From Erinaceus europaeus (taxonomy: Eukaryota > Chordata > Mammalia > Eulipotyphla > Erinaceidae): 64,000 nucleotides of DNA. This document shows, piece after piece, positions 43,919 through 54,250 of the stretch. Every line of letters begins with the position of its first letter. Position 1 is the first letter of the stretch. A program made the position numbers and the translations under genes. Below the pieces are notes generated by a model. It had not been told where the DNA came from. It did not search any database and saw nothing but the letters and a program-made list of their open reading frames with translations. Where the stretch lies: the NCBI RefSeq assembly GCF_950295315.1, contig NC_080171.1:98743445-98807444 (forward strand), read 5' to 3'.

Positions 43919-43930
43919 CTGCGCAGGCGC
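43919..43930 (+). promoter_or_regulatory. NRF1-like site
   Basis: ctgcgcaggcgc fits the NRF1 palindrome (GCGCANGCGC) apart from its first base. Confidence 0.6.
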
Positions 43931-43974
43931 CCACGCCTCGGCGCGTCCGAGACACACGGAGCTGAATGTGATCC

Positions 43975-43983
43975 GCATGCGCA
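43975..43983 (+). promoter_or_regulatory. NRF1-like site
   Basis: gcatgcgca, the second NRF1-type half-palindrome in this promoter, 56 bp after the first. Confidence 0.55.
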
Positions 43984-44007
43984 TACCGCTCTCTCGCCCA
44001 CGCATCC

Positions 44008-44015
44008 CCGGAAGT
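44008..44015 (+). promoter_or_regulatory. ETS-family site
   Basis: ccggaagt, a perfect ETS core. Another core (tttccgga) lies at 44,049-44,056. Confidence 0.55.
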
Positions 44016-44030
44016 ACTGGTAGTTTCGGG

Positions 44031-44040
44031 GGGCGGGGCC
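44031..44040 (+). promoter_or_regulatory. SP1/KLF GC box
   Basis: gggcggggcc. Confidence 0.6.
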
Positions 44041-44059
44041 TACAAGCGTTTCCGGAGGC

Positions 44060-44167
44060 GTAAGGTGCAGGCTGGGGCGGTTGCGGCGGTTACGGCTTGA
44101 AAAGGCCGGGAGCGGGCGGCCGAAAGTGTCTATTGGTCGTGCTATGTGAGCGCGGAGCCCTTGGCAG
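44060..44167 (+). other. ZBTB43: Predicted non-coding exon 1 of ZBTB43
   Basis: The start is approximate (downstream of the ETS/SP1 cluster). The end is set by ttggcag|gtaaag with GT at 44,168-44,169, close to the ideal donor. It contains an ATG followed directly by TGA (44,144-44,149). No in-frame ATG leads into the coding exon, so the exon is 5' UTR. Other first exons may exist. Confidence 0.55.
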
Positions 44168-44940
44168 GTAAAGCGGAGTCGGGACAGCGGGTAGCGAGGG
44201 TTCTGGGGGGAAGCCGGAGAGGTTTAGGTTGTTTTTTTTTCCCACAGGTTCCGGCGCGCGCGCCGTCAGCTCCGCCAGGCCCGGTTCGCCGACCGGGATG
44301 CCTGAGCCGCGCGCGGCGGCGGAAGCCCGGGCGCCCCGGGTCCGAGTCCCGCGCCCTCCGGCCAGCCGGCCGCGCGGACCTTGACACCCAGGGCCCCGAG
44401 GCGGCGTCGGGCCCAAGGTCACCCTGCCGCGGTGGACCTCGGAGGGCCAGGGCGCTTAGAGATCCCGGCCCCGACCGTCGCCGGCCTCTTGGAGGCCCCG
44501 GGTGGGCGCAGCTGGACGGCCTCGGGTTCGAGTCCGGGCTGGGCGAAAGGCTGCATCCATCTCTTGCTTCTCACCTCCAGTCCTCTCTCCGCCCCCGCTG
44601 TTTTGCTTCGCTCCTCGTCAACTTTCTGTGTCTGTCTGTCTGTCAGTCTTTCTCCCCCCACCCCCTCGTTTCTGCCTCTCCTGGGCGGGTGGGGCAGGCC
44701 TGCCCAGACCTCTGAGCCATGGCAGGTGACTCATGGCCCCGTGAGGCTTCGTGCACTAGTGACATTCTCGGTGACGAGACAGGTGTCAGGGTGCAGGAGC
44801 TCCGCGGGTGGCGGGCGGACGGACAGACAGGCGCTCGGTCGGGGCAGCAGCTTGAAGTCTGGCCTTCTGCCCGTGCCCGCACGGTCCTCTGTTTCCCCTC
44901 TGCTCCTCCGTTTACCCCCGGAATGGCCCGGTGGGCTTCT

Positions 44941-44960
44941 TGCTGCTGCTGCTGCTGCTG
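44941..44960. repeat. (TGC)n in the CpG island
   Basis: About 6.7 TGC units followed by CCGCCG, in predicted intron 1. Confidence 0.95.
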
Positions 44961-45129
44961 CCGCCGAGCGAGACCCGGAAGGGCTGGCGTGACATCCTCT
45001 GCTCCGAGGACTCTTGAAACTGGCAACTTGTGAAAGGTGGTTTCGCCGTATCCAGTCAGTTAAATCACGAGAAACCTAGCAATTTGGAGTTGTTTTTTCT
45101 TTGCGAAAGTGTTCGTTGGAGAAATAAGC

Positions 45130-45355
45130 CAGAGGCTAGGCGGTGGCGCACCTAGTTTCGTGCACACATTACAGTGCGCGAGGACCCAGGTTCAAGCCCC
45201 TGGTCCCCACCTGCAGGGGGAAAGCTTCACGTGTGCTGAAGCAGGGCTGCAGGTGTCTCTTCTCTACTTTCCCGTTCGTTCCCTCTCAATTTCTGGCTGT
45301 TCTATCTAATAAATATAATAAAATAATTTAAGTATATATATCTTTAAAAAATAGA
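45130..45355 (+). repeat. SINE-B, plus
   Basis: gctaggcggtggcgcacctag head, caggttcaagcccctgg B box, AATA tail. Confidence 0.9.
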
Positions 45356-45384
45356 GGAGGTACTTTAAATTTTTAAAAGAGGGG

Positions 45385-45660
45385 GGGGTGTTCGAGATGT
45401 AGCGCGGCGGGTTAAGCACACTTGGCGCAAAGCCCAAGGACCGGCGTAAGGATCCCAGTTCGAGCTCCGGGCTCCCCACCTGCAGGGGAGTCGCTTCACA
45501 GGCGGTGAAGCGGGTCTGCAGGTGTCTGTCTTTCTCTCCCCCTCTCTGTCTTCTCCTCCTATCTCCATTTCTCTCTGTCCTATCCAAAAATGACAACATC
45601 AATAACAACAACAATAATAACTACAACAATAAAACAACAAGGGCAACAAAAGGGGGAAAG
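45385..45660 (+). repeat. SINE-A, plus
   Basis: gttcgagatgtagcgcggcggg head, ccagttcgagctccgg B box, full AAC tail. Confidence 0.9.
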
Positions 45661-45665
45661 AGAGA

Positions 45666-45885
45666 GAGGGAGCGGGGCTTGGTAGTGGCGCACCTGGTAA
45701 AGCCCCGGTTACTGTCTACAAGGACCTGGGTTCAAGCCCCTGGTCCCCACCTGCAGGGAGAAAGCTTTACCGGTGGTAAAGCAGGTCTGCAGGTGTTTCT
45801 CTTCTTCTTTCCCGCTATTCCCATTACCTTCTCAATTTTTCTTTGTCTTTATCCAAAATAATAAATAGAAAAAGAGAGTGAGAGA
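45666..45885 (+). repeat. SINE-B, plus
   Basis: ggggcttggtagtggcgcacctgg head. Third SINE in tandem in the same direction within 0.75 kb. Confidence 0.88.
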
Positions 45886-46024
45886 AATAAGCTAGTTATA
45901 AAACGACAAATGCTATGTGATTTCACTTACCTAAGGTATCTCGATTGGGCAAATTCATAGAACAGTAGGGTGTGTGTGTGGTTTACCAGGAACTGGAGGA
46001 AAGAGTAAACAAGGAGTTGTTTGT

Positions 46025-46157
46025 TTGTTTTTAAAGATTTACTTATTAACCAGTGACAGATTGGAGCACCACTCACTCTCGAATGTGTGTGCCAGGGATC
46101 AGATTCAGGAGCTCAGCTGGCCTAAGTTCCACCTATGCACCACCTCCCCAGCCCCAG
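46025..46157 (-). repeat. SINE-D, minus
   Basis: ggagcaccactcactctcg, gggatcagattcaggagc, reversed head gcaccacctccccagcccc. Confidence 0.65.
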
Positions 46158-46339
46158 CTAGGAATTTCTATGTAACAGAGTTTTCCTTTGGGATGATGAG
46201 ACGGTTCCGGAAATGGATAGTGGTTTCCCAACATTATGAGCATACTTATTGCCATAGTTAATTAGAATGAATCATTTTATGTTAATTTTTTTCACAGCCC
46301 CCCTAATAAACTTAAGTCTCTGAAAGTGAGGTTTGAATT

Positions 46340-46455
46340 TATTCTGGCTACCAGGTGGTACAGTGGGTAGCATCATACTTGTGTGCATGAGGTCCCAAGT
46401 GGGATCCCCTGCACCACATCTACAAGACTGATACCCTACCCTCCCCACCATAGCA
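46340..46455 (+). repeat. SINE-D, plus
   Basis: ggctaccaggtggtacagtggg head, aagtgggatcccctgcacc B-box side. Confidence 0.65.
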
Positions 46456-46704
46456 CATAACTAAATATTCATTCTGTAGCTCTTGCGAACATTTTGTTGA
46501 TACCTATTCTCTCCCTACAGCTAAGTTTTTACAAAATAGATTTGGCTAAAAGAATTCTGTTAAAATCTTCCCCAAACGTTTTCTACTTGTAGTAGGTTCC
46601 CTCCTCGGCTCTCCTGCCTCCATTTTCCTTGGATTGATTTAGTGGAAGAACCTGCTGCATAAGTAGAAATTTAAAGAAAGATTTTAGTTTTCATATCAGG
46701 AGAA
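46456..46704. other. No recognised element in intron 1
   Basis: Unique-looking sequence. Confidence 0.4.
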
Positions 46705-46930
46705 CTCCTGGGGTGCAGGTGGTGGCACCTCTGGCTGAGCACACATGTTGCAGTGCTCAGGAACCAGGGTTTGAGCCCCTGGTCCCCACCTGCAGGGGGA
46801 AAGCTTTGCAAGTGGGGAGGCAGGGCTGCAGGTGTCTCTTTGTCTGTCTTCCTCTCTAGCACCCCATTCCCTCTTGATTTCTGGCTGTCTCTACCCAATA
46901 AATAAATAAAGTTGATTAAAAGAAAGAAAA
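46705..46930 (+). repeat. SINE-B, plus
   Basis: gggtgcaggtggtggcacctctgg head, gggtttgagcccctgg B box. Confidence 0.85.
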
Positions 46931-47224
46931 CTAGAGTTTCGGGGAAATTGTCTTATTATCAAACACAAAAGTGTGCATTATTTCTTATTGTGTTTTTTGA
47001 TAGAGGGAACCTTTTATGTTTTTTAAGCTAATGTTTTGCCTTTAAGGTAATTTCTCAAGCTTCCTTATAAAGTGTAGCAGCTGAATTACTGTTGTAGTAT
47101 ATATGTATCTTAGATACCATTTATTGTTTTCTATACCACCAAAGGAGAAGAAAACACCAGTTATGACATATAACATACTCTTCCATACTACTTAGGCTTT
47201 AAGTCTTCTTTTAGAATTTCATAA
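46931..47224. other. No recognised element in intron 1
   Basis: Unique-looking AT-rich sequence. Confidence 0.4.
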
Positions 47225-47335
47225 AAGATAACTGCCAGAGAATTGCTTAGGCATGGTTGGTAGTAAGACTTGAATCTAGGGCCTCAGACAGTCTTATCTT
47301 ATAGTCTATCCACTGGGTCTCTCCTCTAGCCACTA
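47225..47335 (-). repeat. SINE-D, minus, diverged
   Basis: agacttgaatctagggcctcag, reversed head agtctatccactgggtctctcc. Confidence 0.5.
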
Positions 47336-47400
47336 AGTGTTTTAGTGAACACATTTTTAGACATTTTAAACACTCTAATGCAGATAAAAATGTGATATAA

Positions 47401-47681
47401 GGGAGTCGGGTGGTAGCACAGCAGGTTAAGTGTAGGTAGCATGAAGCACAAGGACCAGTGTAAGCATCCTGGTTCGAGCCCCCGGCTCCCCACCTGCAGG
47501 GGAGTCACTTCACAGGCGGTGAAGCAGGTCTGCAGGTGTGTCTTTCTTTCCCCCTCTCTGTCTTCCCCTCCTCTCTCCATTTCTCTGTGTCCTATCCAAC
47601 AACGATGACATTAATAACAACAATAACTACAACAATAAAAACAAGAGCAACAAAAAGGGAATAAATAGATAAATATTTTTT
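47401..47681 (+). repeat. SINE-A, plus
   Basis: Flanks aaaatgtgatataa (47387-47400) and aaaatgtgaagtaa (about 47682-47695), an aged 14-bp TSD. Confidence 0.9.
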
Positions 47682-47864
47682 AAAATGTGAAGTAAGATGG
47701 TTAAACTTAATGCTTGTGCTTTTCTGTTGTATCCACATTCTGTGCATCAGAAACAGTGATGAACTCAGTGTCCTATCATTGTCTCAAGCAGTGACAACTA
47801 TAATAACATTCACTTGGCCATTACATTCTGACTTAAGAAATTTTAAAATGTAAAAAAAGGGGGG

Positions 47865-48150
47865 GCGTCGGGCGGTAGCACAGCGGGTTAAGTGTATGTG
47901 GCGCCAAGTGCAAGGACTGACTTAAGGATCAGGGTTCAGCCCCCAGCTCCCCACTTGCAGGGGAGTCGCTTCACAGGTGGTGAAGCAAGTCTGCAGGTGT
48001 CTATCTTTCTCTCCCCCCCTCTTCCCCTCCTCTCTCCATTTCTCTCTGTCCTATCTAATGATGACATCAGTAACAACAACACTAACTACAACAACAATGA
48101 AAAACAAGGGCAACAAAAGATGAATAAATAAAATACAAAAAAATGTTTTT
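47865..48150 (+). repeat. SINE-A, plus
   Basis: gggcgtcgggcggtagcacagc head; the B box is degraded (cagggttcagccccc). Confidence 0.88.
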
Positions 48151-48224
48151 TAAAAAGGAAAGATTTATATATATAAAAAAGAATTACCTCTTAAAATCAA
48201 TTGAGTATGCTCTGTATCACTTTT

Positions 48225-48382
48225 GTGAAATTTAAAAACATTTATTTTAATGAGAAAGGTAAAGACACAGAAAGACCAGAACACTGCTCAACTCAAGTTT
48301 ATGGTGGTACTGGGTATTGAACCTGGGACTTTCAAGCATGAAAGTCTTTTTACATAACCATTATGCTACCTCCCCAGCCCAA
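48225..48382 (-). repeat. SINE-C, minus
   Basis: gggtattgaacctgggactttc, reversed head accattatgctacctccccagccc. Confidence 0.85.
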
Positions 48383-48603
48383 CATATTTATTTTAAAGGA
48401 GAGAGATAGAGAAGATGCCAAGACCAGAATACCACTTGATCTTCTGTCTGAAGTGCCAGAAGTCCATCCATGTACTCTCCTTGCTAAGCCACATCCAGAG
48501 CTTGCTTTGTCTACTTTTTGTTTTCATATTATTTATATTTGCAATTAGAGTAGAAACAAATTATTTATTGCCTCATTTTTAGCACTGAGAAAAAAAACAC
48601 TCC

Positions 48604-48819
48604 CTGGCACCAGGTTGTGCCACATTTAGTCACATTACACAGGGCACAATGGCACAGGTTCAAGCCCCTGGTCCTCAACCTGCAGGGTGAAAGTTTCATG
48701 AGTGGTGAAACAGGGCAGTGGGTGTCTCTCTTTCTTTCTGTACCTCTCCCTCTCTTTTCAGTTTCTCTCTTGACTATCCAATAATAAATAAAATAAAATA
48801 TTTTTGAAAAGTATATTTG
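48604..48819 (+). repeat. SINE-B, plus
   Basis: Perfect 15-bp TSD gaaaaaaaacactcc (48589-48603, 48820-48834). Confidence 0.92.
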
Positions 48820-48939
48820 GAAAAAAAACACTCCATTTGTTTTGCTGTTATGTAGTTAATAATTTTCATGAACGAGTGTTTTCTTGTTTTGAGCTTTTAC
48901 CCTTAATGAATATGAGGATGCAGTTAAAAATATTTCCTT

Positions 48940-49115
48940 GGGGCCTGGGCTCACCTGGTAGAGTATAACTTTACCATGAAAGAGGACCTACATTTGAGCC
49001 CCAAGCCACCACATGGGAGCACCATGCAAAAGGTAAGCTTCATAAGGTGAAAGAGTGCTGTGGTGCTGCCCCCCCCCCCCCCCATGTCTTACTCTCTTAA
49101 GAGTCAGAAAAAGAG
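48940..49115 (+). repeat. SINE-B/E-like, plus, with poly(C)
   Basis: ggggcctgggctcacctggtag head, catttgagccccaagcc B-box side, C15 run at about 49,069-49,083. Confidence 0.6.
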
Positions 49116-49309
49116 TCCACCAGACGTGGTGGAATAGTTCCATCAGCTGAAAAACATTTCCTTGGCTTTATTGTAAATACGTGACTGATAGTACTTCCTT
49201 CTATTTAGAATCTCAGAGTTAATCATGAAGTATGACTTTGAATTAAATAGGCAGGAATCAAATGTCAAGAACTTGTTAGCTTAATTTTTATTAAGTGGTT
49301 CTTTTTTCT

Positions 49310-49514
49310 TTTAATATTTTTACTTATTTATTATTGGATAGAGACAGAGAGAAAATGAGAGGAGATAGGGAGGGAGCGAGACACAGAGACACCTGCAGCC
49401 CTGCTTCACCATTTGTGAAACTTTCGTCCTATAGGTGGGGACCAGGGGCTTGAACCTGGGTCCTTGCACACTATAATGTATGCACTTAACCAGGTGTGCC
49501 ACCACCTGGCCCCA
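49310..49514 (-). repeat. SINE-B, minus
   Basis: tattggatagagacagagag body, reversed head gtgtgccaccacctggcccc. Confidence 0.9.
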
Positions 49515-49589
49515 GCTCGTTTTTTTTTTGTTTGTTTGTTTTTTTAACCCAAAGATGTTTTACTAAGTAGTTTGGCAAAAAAAAAAAAA

Positions 49590-50219
49590 AAAATGCCCCA
49601 GTAAGGAGAAAATATAGAAATACTGATTGACAGTAATACACAGTGAATTATACCAGCATCACTTTACATTTTCAACATTTTTCCTCTCAGAAGTTAATGT
49701 AATTTTAATTTGAGGTGAAACTGAGAAATGGCCTCTTCTTTATCAGTCATTCAGTACTGCTTTTTGATAGCCATGGCATAAAGTGCTTTATTTCAGTAAT
49801 ACAAGTTTGCATTAGGAAAGTTGTACCTGTGTTAGTAATACAGTTCTTAAGAACTATTGACTAAAATAGTTTCTCTTCCAGCAAAAATAATAGTGTAGTT
49901 AGACTTAATAAGTATAGACCAGAAGGGTGTAATGTTTTGTCTTTTGTGTTGTTGTTCTCAGCCGTTAAGCCCAGCCTTGACACAATACGATTAGAGCATT
50001 TAACTTCAGAAATGTGATTTTTTTTTTCAACTTTGAAAGTTACTACACTTGGAATTATACTTCTGTTTGAATTCTAACAAACAAACTGAATGTTAAAAGA
50101 CCTGTCCAAGGTCAGAGTAGGTTTGGAGGGGGGGGGGGAGAGACTGAGGATCACTCTGACAATGCAATGCCAAGGATCAAGTCACTGTGCCACCTAAACT
50201 GCTGCAGTGGAGTTGTATG
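49590..50219. other. No recognised element in intron 1
   Basis: AT-rich unique-looking sequence. G10 run at about 50,130-50,139. Confidence 0.4.
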
Positions 50220-50636
50220 CCTATCACCATGATCTAATTTTAGAATTTTTGTTCTGCCTGAAGAAACCCAAATAGCTGTCATTTCCCATTTTCTCTCCAG
50301 TGGCTCCTAGAAGACAGTGATCTATTTGTTGTCTATGAATCCCCATATTCTGGACATATTGTATAAATGGAATTATAACTAGATGGGGACTTTTGTATCT
50401 GATTTCTTTCATTTGGCATAATATTTTTAAGGTTTATTAATATTGTCACATCTATTTCATTCTTTTTATTTTTTTACTGCCAATAACAATGTTATAACCC
50501 AATATACATATTATTTTGTTGCAAGGGTATATACTATATTCTCTGTTTATCTAATCATTTGAGGACATTTGGGTTGTTCCCACTTTATAGCTATTAGCTG
50601 TTACGGAAGTTCATGTATAAAGTTTTTGTTTTTTTT
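50220..50636 (-). mobile_element. Ancient L1 3'-end fragment
   Basis: attctggacatattgtataaatgg, atttctttcatttggcata, aggacatttgggttgttccc and gttacggaagttcatgtata follow, in reverse, the end of an old mammalian L1. Confidence 0.6.
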
Positions 50637-50650
50637 AAGATTTATTTCAT

Positions 50651-50939
50651 GGGAGTTGGGCTGTAGCTCAGCGGGTTAAGTACAGGTGGCACAAAGCACA
50701 AGGACCGGCATAAGGATCCCGGTTCTAGCCCTGGCTCCCCACCTGCAGGGGAGTCGCTTCACAGGCGGTGAAGCAGGTCTGCAGGTGTCTATCTTTCTCT
50801 CCCCCTCTCTGTCTTCCCCTCCTCTCTCCATTTCTCTCTGTCCTATCCAACAACGACGACATCAATAACTACAACAATAAAACAACAAGGGCAACAAAAG
50901 GGAATAAATAAATATAAAATAAAATAAAAAAATTAAAAA
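50651..50939 (+). repeat. SINE-A, plus
   Basis: Perfect 14-bp TSD aagatttatttcat (50637-50650, 50940-50953). Confidence 0.94.
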
Positions 50940-50954
50940 AAGATTTATTTCATT

Positions 50955-51211
50955 AGAGGTACACTGGGTAGAGTGCACATACCACCATGTGCAAGGACAA
51001 AGGTTCACAAACTCCTGGTCCCCACCTACAGAGGGGAAGTTTCACAAGTGGTGAAGCAGTGCTACAGGTATCTTCTTTCTCCCTCTCTATCTCCTCCTCC
51101 CCTCTCAGTTTTTCTGTGTCTTATCAAAGTGAAAGGAAGAATGGCCCCTGAAAGCGGTGGATTTGTGCAGACACTGAGCCTCAGCTATAATCCTGGTGAC
51201 AAAAAAAAAAA
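50955..51211 (+). repeat. SINE-B-like, plus, long form
   Basis: tacactgggtagagtgcacat head, ggttcacaaactcctgg at the B box, extension aaagcggtggatttgtgcag. Confidence 0.75.
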
Positions 51212-51340
51212 GATTGATTTTCTTAATGTGAGAAAAGAGAGAGAGAGCATCACTGTCACATTGCAAGTGCTGGGGGTTGGATTTATGGCCTTGTGCTTGA
51301 GATTCCAACACTCCAGCCACTGCACAACCTCCCAGCCTGT
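51212..51340 (-). repeat. SINE-D, minus
   Basis: gggggttggatttatggcc, reversed head agccactgcacaacctcccagcc. Confidence 0.6.
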
Positions 51341-51561
51341 TGTGTATAAGGTAGCATATGAGGAGACAGCAACACAGACAAGGCAAGTAGAACTACAAAG
51401 ATGGTGGAGTGGTACTCAGGCCTACCTTTTTCTCTCTCATAAGTAAAATGGGGGAAAAAAATATACATATATTCTAAATACAAGTCACTTATCAGTTAGT
51501 TTTTGCATATGTTTTCTCCTATGCTGTAGTTTGTCTTAATTTTCTTCATTGTATTATTTCT

Positions 51562-51800
51562 TTTTTTTTTAATTCCCTTTTGTTGCCCTTGTTTTATTGA
51601 TGTCGTCATTGCTGGACAGGACAGAGAGAAATGGAGAGAGGAGGAGAAAACGGGGAGAAAAAGACCTGCCGACCTGTTTCACCACCTGTGAAGCGATGCC
51701 CCTGCAGGTGGGGAGCTGGGGGCTCAAACCAGGATCCTTACACCTGTCCTTGGGCTTTGTGCCACGTGCGCTTAACCCACTGCGCTACCACCTGACTCCC
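51562..51800 (-). repeat. SINE-A, minus (arm 1 of an inverted pair)
   Basis: TSD cattgtattatttct (51547-51561) and cattgtgttatttct (51801-51815), one mismatch. The tail side has a deletion (caataaaacaaggg in sense). Confidence 0.9.
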
Positions 51801-52074
51801 CATTGTGTTATTTCTGATTTGCAGTACTCTTGCATCTTTGGGACTACTGAATCAGTCAATCCTTTCAATATTACCAGTTTTCTATATTCACTGTTATTTC
51901 ACTACTACAAATCTGGGCTACACTTGCCGAAGCCCTATAATTTGTCTCTAGATCCCAGTTATCTTCCCTTCATTTATTAAAGATTAAAACAGATATATGT
52001 ATGTTTCTTATTACAGTCGTTTCTGTCACTGCTTTGGTTTTGGAAAACTAAACTACATTTGGCAGATGAAAGTT

Positions 52075-52173
52075 TACAAAGTAGCCTTTGTGAAGGAGGG
52101 GGGCCACAGAACTTTGGTGGTGCTGGTATGGAACCTGTGCCCTGTAATCTTACAATTTTGTAAGCCACTTTTT
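52075..52173 (+). mobile_element. U retroposon 3' fragment, plus
   Basis: gtgctggtatggaacctgtgcc, then taatcttacaattttgtaagcc and an A-rich stretch. Confidence 0.5.
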
Positions 52174-52190
52174 AAAAAATACTCATTTCT

Positions 52191-52734
52191 GGGAGTCGGG
52201 CGGTAGCGTGCCAGGTAAAGCGCACATGGCACAGAGCGCGAAGACCAGCATAAGGATCCCGGTTCCAGCCCGCGGCTTCCCACCTGCAGGGGAGTCGCTT
52301 CACAAGAGGTGAAGCAGGTCTGCAGATGTCTGTCTTTCTTTCTCTCTCCCTCTCTGTCTTCCCCTCCTCTCTCCATTTCTCTCTGTCCTGTCCAGCAACG
52401 ACGACATCAATAATGACTACAACAATAAAACAACAAGGACAACAAAAGGGAATTAAAAAAAAAAAAAGAAATAAGACAAACTACAGCATAGGAGAAAACA
52501 TATGAAAAAACTGTAACTGATAAGTGACTTGTATTTAGAATACATGTAGATTTTTTTCCATTTTATTTATGAGAGAGAAAAAGGCAGGCCACTCCACCAT
52601 CTTTGTAGTTCTACTTGCCTTGTCTTTGTTGCTGTCTCCTCATATGTTGTAAGAACAACAATAATAACTACAACAGTAAAACAAGGGCAACAAAAGGGAA
52701 AATAGATAAATGAATAAATATTTTTTAAAAGTTC
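52191..52734 (+). repeat. SINE-A, plus, interrupted by an inverted local copy
   Basis: TSD aaaaaatactcatttct (52174-52190) and aaaaaatattcatttct (52735-52751), one mismatch. The SINE runs to acgacatcaataa (about 52,413) and its true tail resumes at aacaacaataataac (52,654). Between them lie a second SINE tail and about 185 bp matching the complement of 51,353-51,540. Confidence 0.88.
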
Positions 52735-52744
52735 AAAAAATATT

Positions 52745-52917
52745 CATTTCTTTATTTTTAATTTGACAGAGAGGAAGGGAGAGAGAGAGAGACACCTGCA
52801 GCACTACTCTACCACTTGTGAAGCTCTGCCCCTGCAGGTGGGACCTAGGGACTTAAGCCTAGGTCGTTGAGCATGGTAATATGTGCACTCAGCAAGGTGT
52901 GCCATGGCCAAGCCTCC
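52745..52917 (-). repeat. SINE-B, minus
   Basis: gacacctgcagcactactc, reversed head gtgtgccatggccaagcctcc. Confidence 0.78.
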
Positions 52918-53206
52918 TTGTAAACTACTACTAACCACAAATAAAAATTTACTTGTAAAGAAAAACAAAGGAGCCATCGTGAATTATAGTGCCCATCCAA
53001 TTAACATTGTACTTTCTTTCCACTGGATGATTTTTACATTTTCACTTTGATATTTTGTTGCTTTGATATTTATTTTTGTGTCTACATAACTGTTATTTTA
53101 TGTTTGTCCTTTTTGGTAGTAGTCTAGGAGCTTTTGTATCAAAAAACTAATCTCTATTTATTTGTGAAGATACTGATTGGCATAGAATTCTAACTTGACA
53201 GAAGTT
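52918..53206. other. No recognised element in intron 1
   Basis: Unique-looking sequence. Confidence 0.4.
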
Positions 53207-53224
53207 CTTCCCCTTAGTATTTTT

Positions 53225-53703
53225 TTAATATTTATTTATTTATTCCCTTTTGCTGCCCTTGTTGTTTTTTATTATTGCAGTTATTTTTTTTAAATCTTTA
53301 TTTATTGGATAGAGACAGCCAGAAATCAAGAGGGAAGAGGGTGATAGGGAGAGAGACAAAGAGACACCTGCAGCACTGCTTCACCACTCACGAAGCTTTC
53401 CCTATGCAGGTGGGGACCGGGGGCTTGAACCTGGATCCTTGCACATTGTAATATATGTGTTCAACCAGGTGCACCACCACCTGGCCCCTTATTGTAGTTA
53501 TTGTTGTTGTGATGTCGTTGTTGTTGGATAGGACAGAGAGAAATGGAGAGGGGAAGAGAAGATAGAGAGAAGAGAGAAAGATAAGACACCTACAGACCTG
53601 CTTCACCGCTTGTGAGGTGACTCCCCTCCAGGTGGGGATCCTTACGTTGGTCCTTGCGCTTTGCACCACTTGTGCTTAACCCACTGCGCTACCACCCAAC
53701 TTC
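53225..53703 (-). repeat. SINE-A, minus, split by a SINE-B
   Basis: Flanked by cttccccttagtattt (from 53207 and 53704), a 16-bp TSD. Reversed head cgctaccacccaacttcc. Confidence 0.9.
53286..53488 (-). repeat. SINE-B, minus, inside the SINE-A
   Basis: TSD ttattgcagttatt (53272-53285) and ttattgtagttatt (53489-53502), one mismatch. Confidence 0.92.
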
Positions 53704-53854
53704 CTTCCCCTTAGTATTTTAAACCTGTCGCCTACCTTGCATTGTCCATCTCCTATTCTGTACTATTGACTTGAAGTTTGTAGCCTTTCTTGACTCTGAT
53801 CTTAGGTGTAGAATGTGCTTTTTTTTTCCCTTGGCCATTTGTAAGATTTTTGTT

Positions 53855-54066
53855 CGGTTTTTAAAATTTTTATTTTTTTATTTATTCATTTGACAGAAAT
53901 ATTGAGAGGGAAAGGGGAGATAGAGAGGGAAAGAGAAAAAGACATCTGTAGCTGTGCTTCACCACTTGCAAAGCTTTTTCTCCTGCAGGTGGGACCAAGA
54001 ACTTGAGCCTCTGTCCTTATACTTGGTAACAGTGTGCACTCAACTTGGTGTGCCACCACCTAGACC
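53855..54066 (-). repeat. SINE-B, minus
   Basis: acagaaatattgagagggaaag body, reversed head gtgtgccaccacctagacccc. Confidence 0.85.
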
Positions 54067-54069
54067 CCA

Positions 54070-54250
54070 GAATGCCCGCCTCCCAACCCATTCCCTTCCC
54101 ACTTACTCAGAATCTTTGGTTTTGGTGCAATACACTAAATCCAGTCCAAGTTTTACTTTGTGCTTTTTCTTAAGTACTGCCTATGAGTGAGATCAATTAT
54201 TTCAAGATAAGTATTTAACCTTCTCTTTTTGACTTATCTCACTTGATATT
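54070..54250 (-). mobile_element. L1 3' UTR fragment
   Basis: ggttttggtgcaatacacta, then gcctatgagtgagatcaa, then gacttatctcacttga, truncated at both sides. Confidence 0.65.

Larger units (their letters stand above)
43905..45010 (+). promoter_or_regulatory. ZBTB43: CpG island promoter of ZBTB43
   Basis: The only long CpG-rich stretch in the window, free of mobile elements and about 12 kb upstream of the ZBTB43 coding exon in the same direction. It contains two NRF1-like palindromes, ETS and SP1 sites, an inverted CCAAT (ATTGG, 44,132-44,136) and a strong splice donor; no TATA box. This fits a broad, TATA-less housekeeping-type promoter. The exact start site cannot be read from sequence. It might also fire in the opposite direction, but nothing upstream supports a partner gene. 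Confidence 0.8.

Noticed and set aside
44146..44992. Open frames of 189 and 203 codons in the CpG island
   Set aside because: GC-rich DNA has few stop codons; the frames overlap each other in different phases and are low-complexity. Not coding by any visible signal.
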